A stretch of DNA of 64,000 bases from Galeruca laticollis (GCA_963921935.1 OY998176.1:180788445-180852444); one strand, 5' to 3'. Positions 47,551 through 59,430 are shown, numbered from the stretch's first letter. Notes: generated by a model not told the origin, from the sequence alone. Program-made: numbers and translations.

Positions 47551-47844
47551 AAATAAGGATGTGAAATTTGGAAGCAAAGATGTTAATCGAAACATGGGAA
47601 AACACAAAACAACGGATTTCAGCAGGGAAACCAAACGCTCATTTGTGCCTTCAATTGGAATATCTCGAGTTTTCAGGACAACAACCAAGATCGACACGGA
47701 GGCGCATATAGCCCCCCCGCCATGAACCTTCCGACCCATAGTAAATAACAAAGAAGATGTAGGAATATCGCGTGATATGTTAACAACAACAACAAAGAGA
47801 TTCATGGGTAATTCACGCAAAATAAAGGGCTACTGAAACAGAGT

Positions 47845-47901
47845 GGTAACCGCGGACATGCGTGTTTCTAGCTCATTTGCCTTCGTCAGCACGGTATAAC
47901 C
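47845..47901 (-). ncRNA. Hammerhead ribozyme, array 2 copy 2
   Basis: As copy 1, with stem III loop CGCA instead of UGCA (a loop change that leaves the ACA/UGU pairs). CUGACGA 47889-47883, C17 at 47855. It is 351 bp from copy 1. Confidence 0.75.
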
Positions 47902-48267
47902 AAATAAGGATGTGAAATTTGGGAGCAAAGATGTTAATCGAAACATGGGAAAATACAAAACAACGGATTTCAGCAGGGAAACCAAACGCTCATTTGTGCC
48001 TTCAATTGGAAGATCCCGAGTTTTCAGGACAACAACCAAGATCGACACGGAGGCGCATATAGCCCCCCCGCCATTACTATGGGTCGGAAGGTTCATGGTG
48101 GGGGGGCTATATGCGCCTCCGTGTCGATCTTGGTTGTTGTCCTGAAAACTCGGGATATTCCAATTGAAGGCACAAATGAGAGTTTGGTTTCCCTGCTGAA
48201 ATCCGTTGTTTTGTGTTTTCCCATGTTTTGATTAACATCTTTGCTCCCAAATTTCACATCCTTATTT

Positions 48268-48324
48268 GGTTATACCGTGCTGACGAAGGCAAATGAGCTA
48301 GAAACATGCATGTCCGCGGTTACC
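48268..48324 (+). ncRNA. Hammerhead ribozyme, array 2 copy 3
   Basis: Type I fold. Stem I 5' strand 48268-48279 (GGU, internal loop, ACCGUG) pairs with 48315-48324 (CGCGGU, U, ACC). Core CUGACGA 48280-48286. Stem II is weak: A-A mismatch, then G-U, G-C, C-G, loop AAAUGA. GAAA 48301-48304; stem III ACA/UGU with tetraloop UGCA; cleavage expected after C48314. ACAUGCAUGU is fully self-complementary, so a dimeric fold is also possible. Confidence 0.78.
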
Positions 48325-48617
48325 ACTCTGTTTCAGTAGCCCTTTATTTTGCGTGAATTAACCATGATTCTCTTTGTTGTTGTTGTTAACATATCACGCG
48401 ATATTCCTACATCTTCTTTGTTATTTACTATGGGTCGGAAGGTTCATGGCGGGGGGCTATATGCGCCTCCGTGTCGATCTTGGTTGTTGTCCTGAAAACT
48501 CGGGATCTTCCAATTGAAGGCAGAAATGAGTGTTTGGTTTCCCTGCTGAAATCCGTTGTTTTGTGTTTTCCCATGTTTCGATTAACATCTTTGCTCCCAA
48601 ATTTCACATCCTTATTT

Positions 48618-48674
48618 GGTTATACCGTGCTGACGAAGGCAAATGAGCTAGAAACATGCATGTCCGCGGTTACC
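48618..48674 (+). ncRNA. Hammerhead ribozyme, array 2 copy 4
   Basis: Identical in core to copy 3: CUGACGA 48630-48636, cleavage expected after C48664. Distance from the copy 3 site is 350 nt, so cleavage of a transcript would release a 350-nt monomer RNA. Confidence 0.78.
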
Positions 48675-48730
48675 ACTCTGTTTCAGTAGCCCTTCATTTT
48701 GCGTGAATTACCCATGAATCTCTTTGTTGT

Positions 48731-48763
48731 TATATTATATATATATATATATATATTTGTATA

Positions 48764-48833
<70 letters not shown>
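48731..48833. repeat. (TA)n microsatellite
   Basis: About 100 bp of TA, right cap of satellite array 2. Confidence 0.95.
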
Positions 48834-48835
<2 letters not shown>

Positions 48836-49403
48836 CACGGAAAATAGAATCTTTTCTTGAAACAATTCAGTACTAAACCAAGGTGTCGTTCCAATTCGTA
48901 ATTCGTGAAATCCAATAATAAACCTGAGACCTGCAGTTATTCATCTACACCCATCTACTTTCCGCCCGATTCATTAATTTAATTGAAATCATAATCTCTC
49001 CTCCAGATATAATTGCAGGAGATCTCATTTAACAATTAAAATGAGTAACTTCTACGAGATTTTCCGGACTGCAGTATTTCATCCCAGTTTTAATGTCCTA
49101 ATAAAATTTTCTAAGTACTCAACTTAAATGTGGGATTCTCTTGATTGTTCTTATTGCAGCTGGAAAATGAAGCCAAGTTAAATTCAGATTGTAACTAATA
49201 ATAGAAAACTCACTGTAAAATTAGTATCACATGTGTTTTCTTATTAAAAAAGTTTGAACCATCTTTTCTGGATAGTACAATATGAAGGAAATGGAAAACT
49301 GTGTTTGTACGAAGTTCATTATTTCATATCGCTCGATCCATTGAAGATTTTCCGAGACGAGATGATGAGGAAACTCTTTACATATATTTCTACCTTCTTC
49401 ACA
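48834..49403. other. No gene seen
   Basis: Unremarkable sequence up to the BEL/Pao target duplication. Confidence 0.4.
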
Positions 49404-49408
49404 ATCTC

Positions 49409-50249
49409 TGTTCAAACAACCGTTTAAACAGAGTGGTTCTTTTTAAATCGTAATACGCCCCTGCTTTAAGACAATCTGTTTCACCCGGCCAATCATGGCA
49501 AACACTCATTTCATTTTTCTAAAGTAGAGGTAAATTTTATCTCTCACTGAGCAGTCGCACTCAATTTCTTTAAAATTGTTGTGAGTGTCGTCGCATCGAT
49601 TATCGATACTTTTGTTATTATTATGTAGTTATAATTTTTATTTGTTACTTTGATCGCGACGGTAGTGTTGTGCAAGGTTGTAAGTCAACACACTTTAATA
49701 ACATTTAATATTTGTGAATATTTCGATAAACAGCCATATTTATTCTCCTGGCATCAGCAGGGTGACCACATACTCAGCCAAACTTATTGTTCCATTTTCT
49801 ATTTAATTAATGTTCATAACTGTTCTGTATCTAAGAGACACTAAGATTACACAGTAACATTGTAGATACTCTATCTGGACCTCTGAACAAGGAACTGTCC
49901 AGCTCAGTATTTTCATTTATTCACTGGCTGCCAAGTAGGACAGAGGAACGCAACATCACGTGTCTGGTTTGTATACCTTTCCAGATGCTTTGCAACTCTT
50001 CTTAATATAAGGTAAAATAGGAAGCGTGTATTTTCTTACCTGTTCCTTATTCATAATCAGGTGGTTTTTCCCAGACCTCTGATATTCCCTTCAAGTTTAA
50101 ATGTATACAGTCTCTAGCTGTTCAACTAGAGTGGTCCTTCGAGATCTATTAGTTTGACCCACTCAAAATTATGTAGGGAAACCCGCCCAAGGCAAACAAC
50201 TTTGGATTCATACTGTAACCAGCAAATTATTTACATCCGTTTCTTTACA
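49409..50249 (+). repeat. 5' LTR of BEL/Pao element (841 bp)
   Basis: TGTTCAAACAACCGTTTAAAC at the start, ..CCGTTTCTTTACA at the end. It matches 56195-57034 throughout (for example GTGTCGTCGCATCGATTATC and CGCAACATCACGTGTCTGGT). Confidence 0.95.
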
Positions 50250-50259
50250 TTAAATTTTT

Positions 50260-50277
50260 TGGATCTTCGAGCCGGAT
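50260..50277 (+). other. Primer binding site, tRNA-Tyr type
   Basis: TGGATCTTCGAGCCGGAT lies 10 bp after the LTR. It is complementary to a tRNA-Tyr 3' end (..CCGGCTCGAAGGACCA) except at two positions. The 50278-50963 leader has no gene. Confidence 0.65.
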
Positions 50278-50963
50278 CTATTGACAGATCTTGTCAAATA
50301 TTTACATTCTTTGTCTCTAACGTTTTTATGTATTGATAATTTGCGGATATTGGCACTTCTTGTTCTCACGCCCAAGCTGGCGCATTTGTCACTTTCATCT
50401 CATATTTTTTCTGGCCCAGTGTCCATTGATATATTATATAAGTTTTCTATCATCTGGTATACCAAAATCCGATACTTAGCAAATTTTCGTCGAAACATCG
50501 GAAGTCTTGGAAATCTGGCAACACCGCATCGAAAAGGATTCTCAACTATTGGCATCAAGCTCAGCGCACATCTGGACTTTGCACATGGGTTGTAAAATGA
50601 CCGAAAGTTGAGACGACCCTTACATTTTTTTTGGAACATTTCAACTGATAAATATATGTGTCATTATGTTTTTGACTATTTAGTGAATTTATTTGAAGTT
50701 TTTCTATACCTGAAACTATTTGGGTCTTATATTGAGCTTCATTTAGGTATTATATATTCTTATAGTTGAAGATATTATTTTATCGTTGTAAGTCACATAT
50801 CTGATTATTACTTTGAACCTTTGAAATCTAACTATAGTTGTTGGGTAATAACAGGGTGTGTTCAATAATATTTATTTTATTTGACATCATTCTATAGATC
50901 ATTTATACATTGTGTAACCCATTCTTGTAAATTATATTCGATTTTGGTATTTATTCTTAAGAA

Positions 50964-52345
50964 ATGGCCCAATCAACTAATTTAAAAAACCAAAGAAAAT
51001 GGTATAAATCCTAATTAACCCGTATTGAAAATTTTGTGAATTCTTTAGATGACTCTCAGGAAATCTATTTAATCAATGTTAAATTGAGAAGTCTCATCGA
51101 CATTTATGCTAATTATGGTAATGTGCAGTCTGAAATTGCTGCACTGACGCAGACCGTAGATGGCGAGTTATCAGATAGTGATGAAGAAAATTTGATTGCA
51201 AATAGGTTTGAAATGTGCATAGCCAAACTCGAAGCCCTTACGGCTAAGATAAATTCAAAAACTTTCTCAGACTCGGAATGTATTGGCGCTTCAAATGTCT
51301 CTTTGCCTAAAATTAATATGAACCCTTTCTCAGGAGATGCCGCAGAATGGCGCTCTTTTTTGATCTATTTTCAGCATTAGTGTTGAATAATTCCAAGCTC
51401 AAGTCTGAAGGAGAAAAATCTTACTATTTAAAAAGCTTGTTATGAGGCCAACTTCTGCAATTGATTGATTCATTGACCGTAACTAACCAAAATCTAGAGG
51501 TCGCTTTAACAATTTTAAAAAGTACCTATGATAATTCAGTTACTTTATTGCATACTTTGTACAAGTCACTGGTCGAACAAAAACCAGTGGCAAAAAGCAA
51601 TGCCGCTGAGTTACGTGAATTTTATATTTCGTCTAAAAAAACATTTGATTTAATAAAAAATGTGGGGTTAACCCCCGAACTTAGTTTTGAGACACTTATA
51701 GTGTTCTTGTTAGAACATAAATTAGATTTCAATTCAAGGAAGGAATTTGAGAGCGACCGTGATTCGAATCAAATGCCGACAACTGACATATTTTTTGAAT
51801 TTCTGAAAAACTCTATGTCTTGTTAGACAGTCTAAACCTTTTTGAAACAAATACGACTAAATCCGCTAGAGTAACTGATCATAATAAACCTAGGGTTAGT
51901 CTCTTGAACAATGTTGTCAACAACAACAATACTTCCCGAACTGGTGCGACAAATGCAATTAAATCGCTTAATCGATTTTCTTGTCATTGCTGCTCTGATC
52001 CTTCCCATTATTTATATCAATATTTTTAAGCCTCCAGTCTCGGGATATGTATCAGCTTGCCAAAAGTAAACATTTATGTGTAAATTATCCAAGCAATCGG
52101 CATGAGCTTGGCGAATGTAAGTCTTTGAAAAGATGTTTGAGCTACAATAAGCCCCACCACTCATTTTTACATTTTGATTCTACTCAGAATGGTCAAGTCT
52201 CTGTACAGAATTCAACTACCTCGACCCATCCACAAGGCAGAACAATACCTGTTAATACAGGAAATAATGTAAATGAAATTCTGCCGGTGTTAATTCATCC
52301 CCTAGTTCTAGTTTTGTTACTGTACAACCTGTTGGCAATGAAAAC
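50964..52345 (+). pseudogene. BEL/Pao gag relic
   Basis: Starts ATG at 50964 with an in-frame stop 16 codons later (51012). RIENFVNSLDDSQEIYLINV continues to 51380 (MNPFSGDAAEWRSFLIYF, the DUF1759 F-SGD-x-x-x-W-x-x-F motif). After a frame change the helical Gag part runs 51461-51826 (LTILKSTYDNSVTLLHTLYK, AAELREFYISSKKTFDLI). Zinc-binding remnants are CHCCSDPSHYLYQ near 51990 and CVNYPSNRHELGECKSLKRC near 52080-52140. At least three stops or frame changes make it inactive. Confidence 0.85.
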
Positions 52346-52357
52346 ACAACATTTTGT

Positions 52358-55300
52358 ATGCCTGTCAACTGGGCAGCTACGTTTTCTTCTATTCCGCCTA
52401 CGGATCAAATTGTCCTCTCACCGACCGCCTTGGTTAATGTGCAAGATGGCGAGGGACGGTGTACTGTTGAGCGTGTCTTGCTGGACTCCGCTAGCCAGAT
52501 GAGCGTCGTGACTAGTAAATTTGCAGACCGTCTGAGTCTACCAAAACGTTCAAGTTTAGTGATTATTTCCGGCCTCGGCAATAACTCGTGTGCAAAGAGT
52601 GTGAATTCGATTCAAATAACTTTTAGTTCACAAGTTTACTCAAATGAAATATTTTCTGTATCATGTGCCGTAGTTGACAAAATTACTAGTAAATTACCCT
52701 TACTACCTTTTTTAGGCCTGGTCAAATTGATGTTTTGATTGGAGCCGATCTATATTTTAATTTAATATGTAATGAGGTAATCAATGCAGCCATCGACATG
52801 CCTTCATTTGTAAATACGCATCTAGGATTAATAGTCGTGGGACCTGGTGCCCAAAGAGTTACTTCCAATAGGGTTCAAACATCTAACGTAGCTTTATCTT
52901 TTTTACGGTATGTGGCGTTCCCGAAGATAACTCCGAAAATCTCCAGTTGTTGATAAAGAAATTTTGAAATTTTGGGAAATCGAGGACATTTCTTCGCAAA
53001 CAGTTTCTTGTAGCGAAGAAGATCAAATCGTTGAAAATATATTTCTAAACACCACTAAAATTTTACCTACCGGTCGAGATCAAGTCAATATTCCGCTTGT
53101 CAATGGAAATTCTGAACGGATAGGCCAATATTTTTGCATGGCTAAGCAGATATTCCTCACACTCGAGAAATAATTTGCCTAAAATTCTAATTTTCTAAAT
53201 TCCTACCGCAATGTCATTAGTGAATATTTTATCTTGAATCATGCTAAGGTTGTTCCTATCTCAATTTATGATAATTCCAGTCGTGAATTTAAATATTTCT
53301 GTCCTCATCGTGCTGTAATTCGGGAGGAAAGCGCAACCACCTAAATACGCGTAGTTTTTGATTTTTCCGCGAAAAGTGATTCCGGAATTTCTCTTAACGA
53401 TCTTACCTTGAAAGGTTTCCAGGTTCAGGATAATCTGTTCGATATACTTTGTAGATTTCGTTCTTTTCGTTTTGTTCTTTGTGCAGACATCCAAATGATG
53501 TACCGAATGATTGAGAATAATCCGGCGCAACGTCATTTGCAGAATATTTTGTGGCGCGACAGTCCGTCCGACCAGCTAAAAAATAGGGAACTTTCTTGTC
53601 TTAGTTTTGGGCAGAATTTGGGCCCCCTTTCTAGCCACGCGTGTACTCAAAGATATAGCTTCGAGAAACATGCAATTTCCACCAGCTTAAAACGATATTT
53701 TGCGACAAACCTATATGGACGATATTTTTAGTGGAACAAATGAGTATCGGGATTTATAGAAAATATATGCAGCGCTTAATCTTGTTTTAAATACGCACGA
53801 ATTTCAATTTCATAAATGGCTATCAAACTCGACCGAGTTTTTAGAGAAACATTCGCTACCTTGTGCTAAGGGAACCGACATCACGTTAGGTGACTCTTCC
53901 AATAATAAAATTTTAGGTCTAAAATGAAACTCCGTTTCCGATTGTTTGAATATTGAATCTGTATCTTTTTGTTCTACGCCAACTGTCACTAAACGCATTA
54001 TTTTGTCAGTATTAGCTAGTACCTTCGTTCCTTTAGGGCATGTAAATCCTTTGATCGTGTTTGGAAAATCAATTGCGCAGACTCTTTGGCAACTGAAGGT
54101 ATATTGGGATACTGTCATCACGGATCATACTGTTATTCGTGATTACTCAACCTTTTTGTCCCTTTCATCAGAGATAATTGATATCTCCATTTCTAAAAAT
54201 TTGGTTGATCAGAAACCATGAGTTTCAATATCCCTTCATGGATTCTATAATGCGAGCCAATCAGCTTATGGTGGCTGCGTTTATTTTGTAATGTTGTACG
54301 CAGACAATTCTCGTTCTTCGAGACTTGTCGCCGCTAAATCTCGAGTTAACCCGCTAAAAAGCAAGTTAACTGTTCCAAAGTCGGAACCTTGTGTCATGGA
54401 CCTCCTTTCCAAATTGGCGAATCGCCTAGTGCAAATTTTTTCCGGTGTAGTTGAATTTCAAATTTTAAATCGTTGGTGTGACTTTGTAGTTTCACTCAGC
54501 TGGATATAAAGGAAAGCCAGCGAGTTTAATTCCTTTGGTTTTAAACGCGTCCAAACTATTCAACAAAAATTAATTTCGTGTGAGTGCTACCCTCAGAAAA
54601 TTTTTGGCAAAACATTTTTCTCAAATATTCCAAGTTCAGTAGACTACAGCGAGTATTCGCTTATATGCTTCGATTTTCAACTAGAGTTCAAAAACTCGCC
54701 ACCCATAATGGAATATCCTCATCTGTTTTGGAGCTACATCTCGCTCACGATTTCATTATTCGTTAAATTCAATTGCATAGTTTTCCGGAGGAAATATCCT
54801 TGTTAAATAAAAATAAACCGATCCTTAGTAAAATCTTGTTACCACTAAATATCTTTTTAGATGGCTTGGGCCTCCTAAGGATAGGAGGTAGACTTCAGCA
54901 CGCAAATTTAAATTACGACCAGAAATTTCCCTTATTGTTAACCGCAAATAATTTTGTAGTAGACCTTTTGATAATTCACGGGCACAGACGCATTGGACAC
55001 AGTGGTCCTCAGAATGTTTTGGAAAACAACCGTAGGCGTTACTGGCCTTTGAGCGGTATCCGCCAAGTTAAGAGACTCATTAAAAATGTATCCTCTGCCA
55101 TACGTTCAATGCTCAATTCGCCTTACAGCTCATGGCCCCCTTAGCATTGGACCGGGTTGAAGTTTCTCGACCTTTTGCAAAAACAGAAGTGGACTTCGCC
55201 GGTCCCATTGCAACACGAGCTTCTCGTTTGAGAAAAGCTCCTTTACTCAAGTCTTCTCTAGCAATATTTATTTGCATGGTGACTGAAGCTGTCCATCTAG

Positions 55301-56091
55301 AAGTAGTGATTGATCTTACTACTGAGGCATTTATAGCCTCTCTCAAGCGGTTTATTGGCCGAAGAGGTAATCCTAACACTATATATTGCGACAACGGAAC
55401 CAATTTCGTTGGTGCTAACAACCAGCTCAGGGAGTTAGCTTTTTTTTTCCAATCCCAAGACAATTTTGATCACATTCGGACATTTTTATCCCAAACTGAA
55501 ATCACCTGGAAGTTTATTCCGGCCCATAGCCCTCACTAGGCAGGTCTATGGGAAGCAGCGGTAAAAAGCGCCCAGTCTCATCTTACTCGACTCTTGAATA
55601 TGTGAATATTCACTTTTGAAGAACTTTCTACTATCATAGTTCAAATTGAAGCCATATTGAACAATAGACTGCTATATCCCCTCTCAGCAGATCCTAACGA
55701 TCTGTTACCCTTGACCCCAGGTCATTTTATAATTGGTTCCCCTTTAACGGCTTTTCCAGAACGGAACGTGCTCGACATTCCCGTGAATGGACTCACCTTT
55801 TGGGAACAGTGCACAAAAATTCAGCAGGATTTCTGGCGGAGATGGTTGGTGGACTATCTTCACCAATTACAACATCGGACAACATGGCAAAAATCCGCGG
55901 ACAACTTGAAACTTGGACAATTAGTTTTTGTCCGATCTGAAGATAGGCCACCGTTGAATTGGCCCTTGGCCAGGGTAATAGAGATTTGTCCCAGACGCGA
56001 CGGTAAAGTTCGAGCGGTGAAAATAAAAACTGAGGATGGTGAATATACCAGACCAATTGTACAACTAGCCCCTCTTCCTTTGGCAGATTAA
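52358..56091 (+). pseudogene. pol: BEL/Pao pol relic: protease, RT, RNase H region, integrase
   Basis: Protease with VLLDSASQMSVV near 52476 (DSAS-type active site usual for BEL), then IGADLYFNLI and THLGLIVVGPG near 52740-52850. RT: LKGFQVQDNLFDILCRFR and VLCADIQMMYR (motif A) near 53410-53510, YMDDIFSG near 53712. A17/RNase H region 53750-54760 in several frames. Integrase: a zinc region with HGHRRIGHSG near 54980, then the catalytic core VDFAGP (55190), YCDNGTNFVGA (55383) and, after a stop at 55537, LWEAAVKSA (55547). The C-terminal DUF5641-type domain has TPGHFIIGSPL, GQLVFVRSEDRPPLNWPLAR and YTRPIVQLAPLP. Numerous stops and frameshifts are present; catalytic residues are largely kept. 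Confidence 0.9.
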
Positions 56092-56194
56092 TGCCCATCA
56101 GTGAAAACGTCCCATATCTTTTCTTGTCGCTTCCCGACCGAGCAGAGTAACTTGCAATAAGTTTAAACTTCCGTTTAACCCCCGCCCCCCAGTA

Positions 56195-57034
56195 TGTGCA
56201 AACAACCGTTTAAACAGAGTGGTTGATTTCAAATCGTAATACGCCCCTGCTTTAAAACAATCTGTTATACCCGGCCAAACACGGCGAACCCTCATTCCAT
56301 TTTTCTAGAAGTAGAAGTAAATTTTATCTCTCACTGAGCAGTCGCTCTCAATTTCTTTAAAATCGTGAGTGTCGTCGCATCGATTATCGATACTTTTGTA
56401 ATTGATATGTAGTTATAATTTTTATTTGTTACTTTGATCGCGACGGTAGTTTTGTGCAAGGTTGAGAGTCAACACATTTTAATAACATTTAATATTTGTA
56501 AATATTTCGATAAACAGCCGTATTAATTATCCAGGCATCAGCAGGGTTGCCACATACTCAGCCAAACTTATTGTTGCATTTTCTATTTAATCAATGTTTA
56601 TAACTGTTTTGTATATAAGAGACACTTACAATACACAGTTACATTGTATATACTCTATCTGGACCTCTGAACGAGGAACTGTCCAGTTTAGTATTTTTAT
56701 TCATTCACTGGCTGCCAAGTAGGACAGAGGAACGCAACATCACGTGTCTGGTTTTGTATACCTTTCCCGATGCTTGGCAACTCTTCTTAATATAAGGTAA
56801 AATAGGGAGCGTGTATTCTCTTACCTGTGCCTTATTCAGAATCAGGTGGTTTTTCCCAAACCTCTGATATTCTCTTCAAATTCAAATGTATACAGTCTCT
56901 AGCTGTTCAACTAGAGTGGTCCTTCGAGATCTATTAGTTTGATCCGCTCATAATTATGTAAGGAAACCCGCCCAAAGCAAACAACTTTGGATTCATACTG
57001 TAACCAGCAAATTATCTACATCCGTTTCCTTACA
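56195..57034 (+). repeat. 3' LTR of BEL/Pao element (840 bp)
   Basis: Begins TGTGCAAACAACCGTTTAAAC after a C-rich stretch and CAGTA, ends ..CCGTTTCCTTACA; partner of 49409-50249. Confidence 0.95.
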
Positions 57035-57221
57035 ATCTCAAAATATCAAAATTATTGAAGTTAAACTTTTCATGGGAGTTTCGGCTTTAGAGGAAACTCG
57101 TCAAACTAACAAATTTGTTACATTCCATTTCCTGTTCTAATTATTATCTTCTTAAGCTTAAGTGATAAGACGTAATGTTGTTCTCCCCTTCGGTTAAATC
57201 ACTCGACTAGACTCATTTACC

Positions 57222-57292
57222 AAGCCCAACAGCTCAGTCGGGAGGTTGGTCGGGAGGTCCTTGGTTTGATCCCAGGTTTCGGCAGTAAACTT
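57222..57292 (+). other. tRNA-like sequence, possible SINE head
   Basis: AGCTCAGTCGGGAGG (57231-57245) resembles an RNA polymerase III A box and GGTTTGATCCC (57263-57273) a B box, as in tRNA genes. The spacing is short, and a full cloverleaf with acceptor stem is not evident. It is probably a tRNA-derived SINE fragment or tRNA pseudogene. Confidence 0.4.
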
Positions 57293-58255
57293 CTCTATTC
57301 TTCTTAATCTACAAATCTATTGTGCTAATATATTAAACAACATTGGTAGTATTTCAAAGAAGTATATCTAATTTGCTCTCAAATATTAATGCATTTACTT
57401 GATGTAAACGCTTTAAATGAAAGTAAAAAATTGTTATTAATTCAAACAGTTAAAAAAAATTTTGTGAAAAAGATATTTATGTTTATTTGTCTGTTATTGT
57501 GAATATTTGTATATTCTATTCGAAAAAGTATTGTATTTCTTTTATTAACAACTATTTTGTTTACATTTTTTGAAGAATTATCTTTTTATTTTGTTAATGT
57601 TCAAGTATTTTCTTTGTACACTCATTCAAAGTTTTAGCGTACCATGAAATGTTTCACTTCTAAAGCTTCACTTTTCAACCTGCGCATAAATTTTCCATTA
57701 TATATAACCTCAACCGTCAACTTAGATTGAATTCTAATTGTTAGTAAGAAATTGAATACAAAAAAGGAGCGTAAATATAATGTCTCTCAGTGACTTGGCA
57801 ATAACTTTTATACAAACTTTTTTTTAAAGGAGAAATTTAGATTGGTGGACATGTGAAAGAAGTGAATGAACTTTGTTTATATTGATCAACTTTGTAACAC
57901 GTCTTCTAATAACGAATATTATCACATTCAAGATATTTTGCTCATGCTTATACTCTGTACCCTCCCGGGTTTTGTAGGATTAATTTTTTCGGTATTGTTA
58001 TGTCACTTCTTTCTATCATATTCATTTCTCCATATTTTATGCTCCTCTCAATCTGTACCTCTTCCGATAGAAGGTGAATCGTGTTACTAAACTTCTGTAA
58101 GTGAGCTTGTCTGTTAATTTCACTTGATATTCTGTTTTTAAAGATCTTATTCTTCATACTGTTGTACCGAGTGGCCAAATAACGTAACCACGACCATCCT
58201 GTAAAAATTATTGTTGTTAAAGTGGTCATGAGAAATTTATCGAAATTATTTTCAA
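57293..58255. other. No gene seen
   Basis: AT-rich; short hydrophobic reading stretch at 57866-58090 judged chance. Confidence 0.4.
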
Positions 58256-58282
58256 ATCTTATATGTTTAAATGAGCAAGTCT

Positions 58283-58323
<41 letters not shown>

Positions 58324-58467
58324 GAAATCTTGGAATCGGCTCCAACGATTTTCATAAAATTTAGTATATGTTTCGGGGGCGATAAATCGATCTAGCTAGA
58401 AATCATTCCTAGAAAATGTCATTTTATTCGTGTTTTATCGATCTTATATCTTTAAATGAGCAATTCT

Positions 58468-58548
<81 letters not shown>

Positions 58549-58671
58549 GAAATCTCGGAATCGGCTCCAACGATTTTCATAAAATTTAGTATATGTGGGG
58601 TTTCGGGGGCGATAAATCGATCTAGCTACGAATCATTTTTAGAAAATGTCATTTTATTCGTGTTTTATTGA
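58256..58671. repeat. Tandem duplication, each unit containing its own (TA)n
   Basis: TCTTATATGTTTAAATGAGC (58256) recurs at 58442 as TCTTATATCTTTAAATGAGC. Each is followed by (TA)n (58285-58320 and 58470-58546), then by ATTGAAATCT..GGAATCGG, CATAAAATTTAGTATATG, GGGGGCGATAAATCGATCTA and AAAATGTCATTTTATTCGTG. Units are 186 and ~230 bp, the difference lying mainly in TA number. The non-TA part looks like a dispersed insect repeat; class unknown. Confidence 0.85.
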
Positions 58672-58934
58672 TAATCAACTTAAACATCAACTTGGAAGAA
58701 AAATAACAAAAAGGAGGCGTTTGAGTAGTCTCAACTGAAAAATATGACTCTTCCTGACATCTATTGGCGAATAATCATACTATTTTTTGTGAGCAACTAA
58801 TTGCTTTAAAGACACGACAGCAGATGGCGTTGTTAAGTAACACGAAGTCAATGAGTGTTTGCTTTGAGGTTAGACTAAAATCAATTGTTTATTTATGTTA
58901 TTGGTGTCTTCTTAATGCACGTGTTCACTTAAAA

Positions 58935-59430
58935 ATGCCTAAACGATCTTGGAAAAAAACGCTTATAAACAATCTAACTTCACGAAGCCGCAACTCGTCT
59001 CAAGAACACCTAGAAGAGCATTGTCATCAAACTGATCAGGATTCTCGAACTTCTCACAGTGAAGACTCATTAAATACAGAACATAATCAGGTTTCTGCTC
59101 GTCCCACACGTGCTGCTAAAGTGAGATGCTTGCAAAATTTACATGGACAAGTATATCATAAAATGAATATGGCAGCACATCCGACCCAAAATGATGTTGG
59201 TGTCTTTGAACGGCCACAGTATGGACAACTATACTTTTTAGACCCTGATGAAGCCGTGAATGAATGAGTTAACCATCCACTCGATTCAGGAATTACTACC
59301 TCAATGATGAAGTTATTGGAGTTTATGGTTAGAGTGCAAAATCGTTATGCACAGGGATATATAATGATGCGAGAAGTAGAGGATGAAATGAATCGGTTAA
59401 CGAGCAAAGCTCGGTCATCCAGGTACTTTG
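58935..59430 (+). pseudogene. Helitron-like Rep/helicase N-terminal relic
   Basis: From ATG 58935: a basic and Ser/Glu-rich leader (MPKRSWKKTLINNL..), then RCLQNLHGQVYHKMNM, FERPQYGQLYFLDPDEAVNE and, after an in-frame stop at 59265, VNHPLDSGITTSMMKLLEF and YAQGYIMMREVEDEMNRL. This resembles the region just before and at the start of the Helitron_like_N domain of insect Helitrons (GQVYHK..; ..QIYF....EV..R; N.Y...(F/Y)K). The catalytic Rep and helicase parts are missing, and the sequence ends at the inserted mariner-like element. No Helitron ends were found. Confidence 0.45.

Larger units (their letters stand above)
47399..48730. repeat. Satellite array 2: inverted dimer of dimers, ~351-bp monomers with hammerheads
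   Basis: The minus arm 47399-48067 (almost two monomers, 351-bp spacing) meets the plus arm ~48075-48730 (almost two monomers, 350-351-bp spacing) head-to-head near 48070, at the G-run before CTATATGCGCCTCCGT. Arms are nearly identical, so this is a ~1.3-kb palindrome capped by (TA)n on both sides. All four hammerhead cores are intact. In sense orientation both outer ends are 3' ends: ..CCTACATCTTCT joins left (TA)n and ..CTCTTTGTTGTT joins right (TA)n. Confidence 0.93.
49404..57039 (+). mobile_element. BEL/Pao LTR retrotransposon with 5-bp target duplication
   Basis: ATCTC at 49404-49408 and at 57035-57039 flanks the element, matching the 5-bp duplications usual for BEL/Pao. Two ~840-bp LTRs, a primer site, gag, pol with integrase and DUF5641-like C-terminus, and a purine/pyrimidine-rich segment before the 3' LTR. 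LTRs differ by many substitutions, and the ORFs contain numerous stops, so it is an old complete copy. Confidence 0.95.

Noticed and set aside
47479..47820. 113-codon open frame spanning a satellite monomer, repeated in several monomers
   Set aside because: The frame is kept only because monomers are nearly identical. The monomer length is not a multiple of three, array 1 copies break it, and the hammerhead lies in the same segment, so the conserved feature is better explained as RNA.
50281..50595. 104-codon ORF in the BEL leader
   Set aside because: It lies between primer site and gag, with no Gag-like or other motif.
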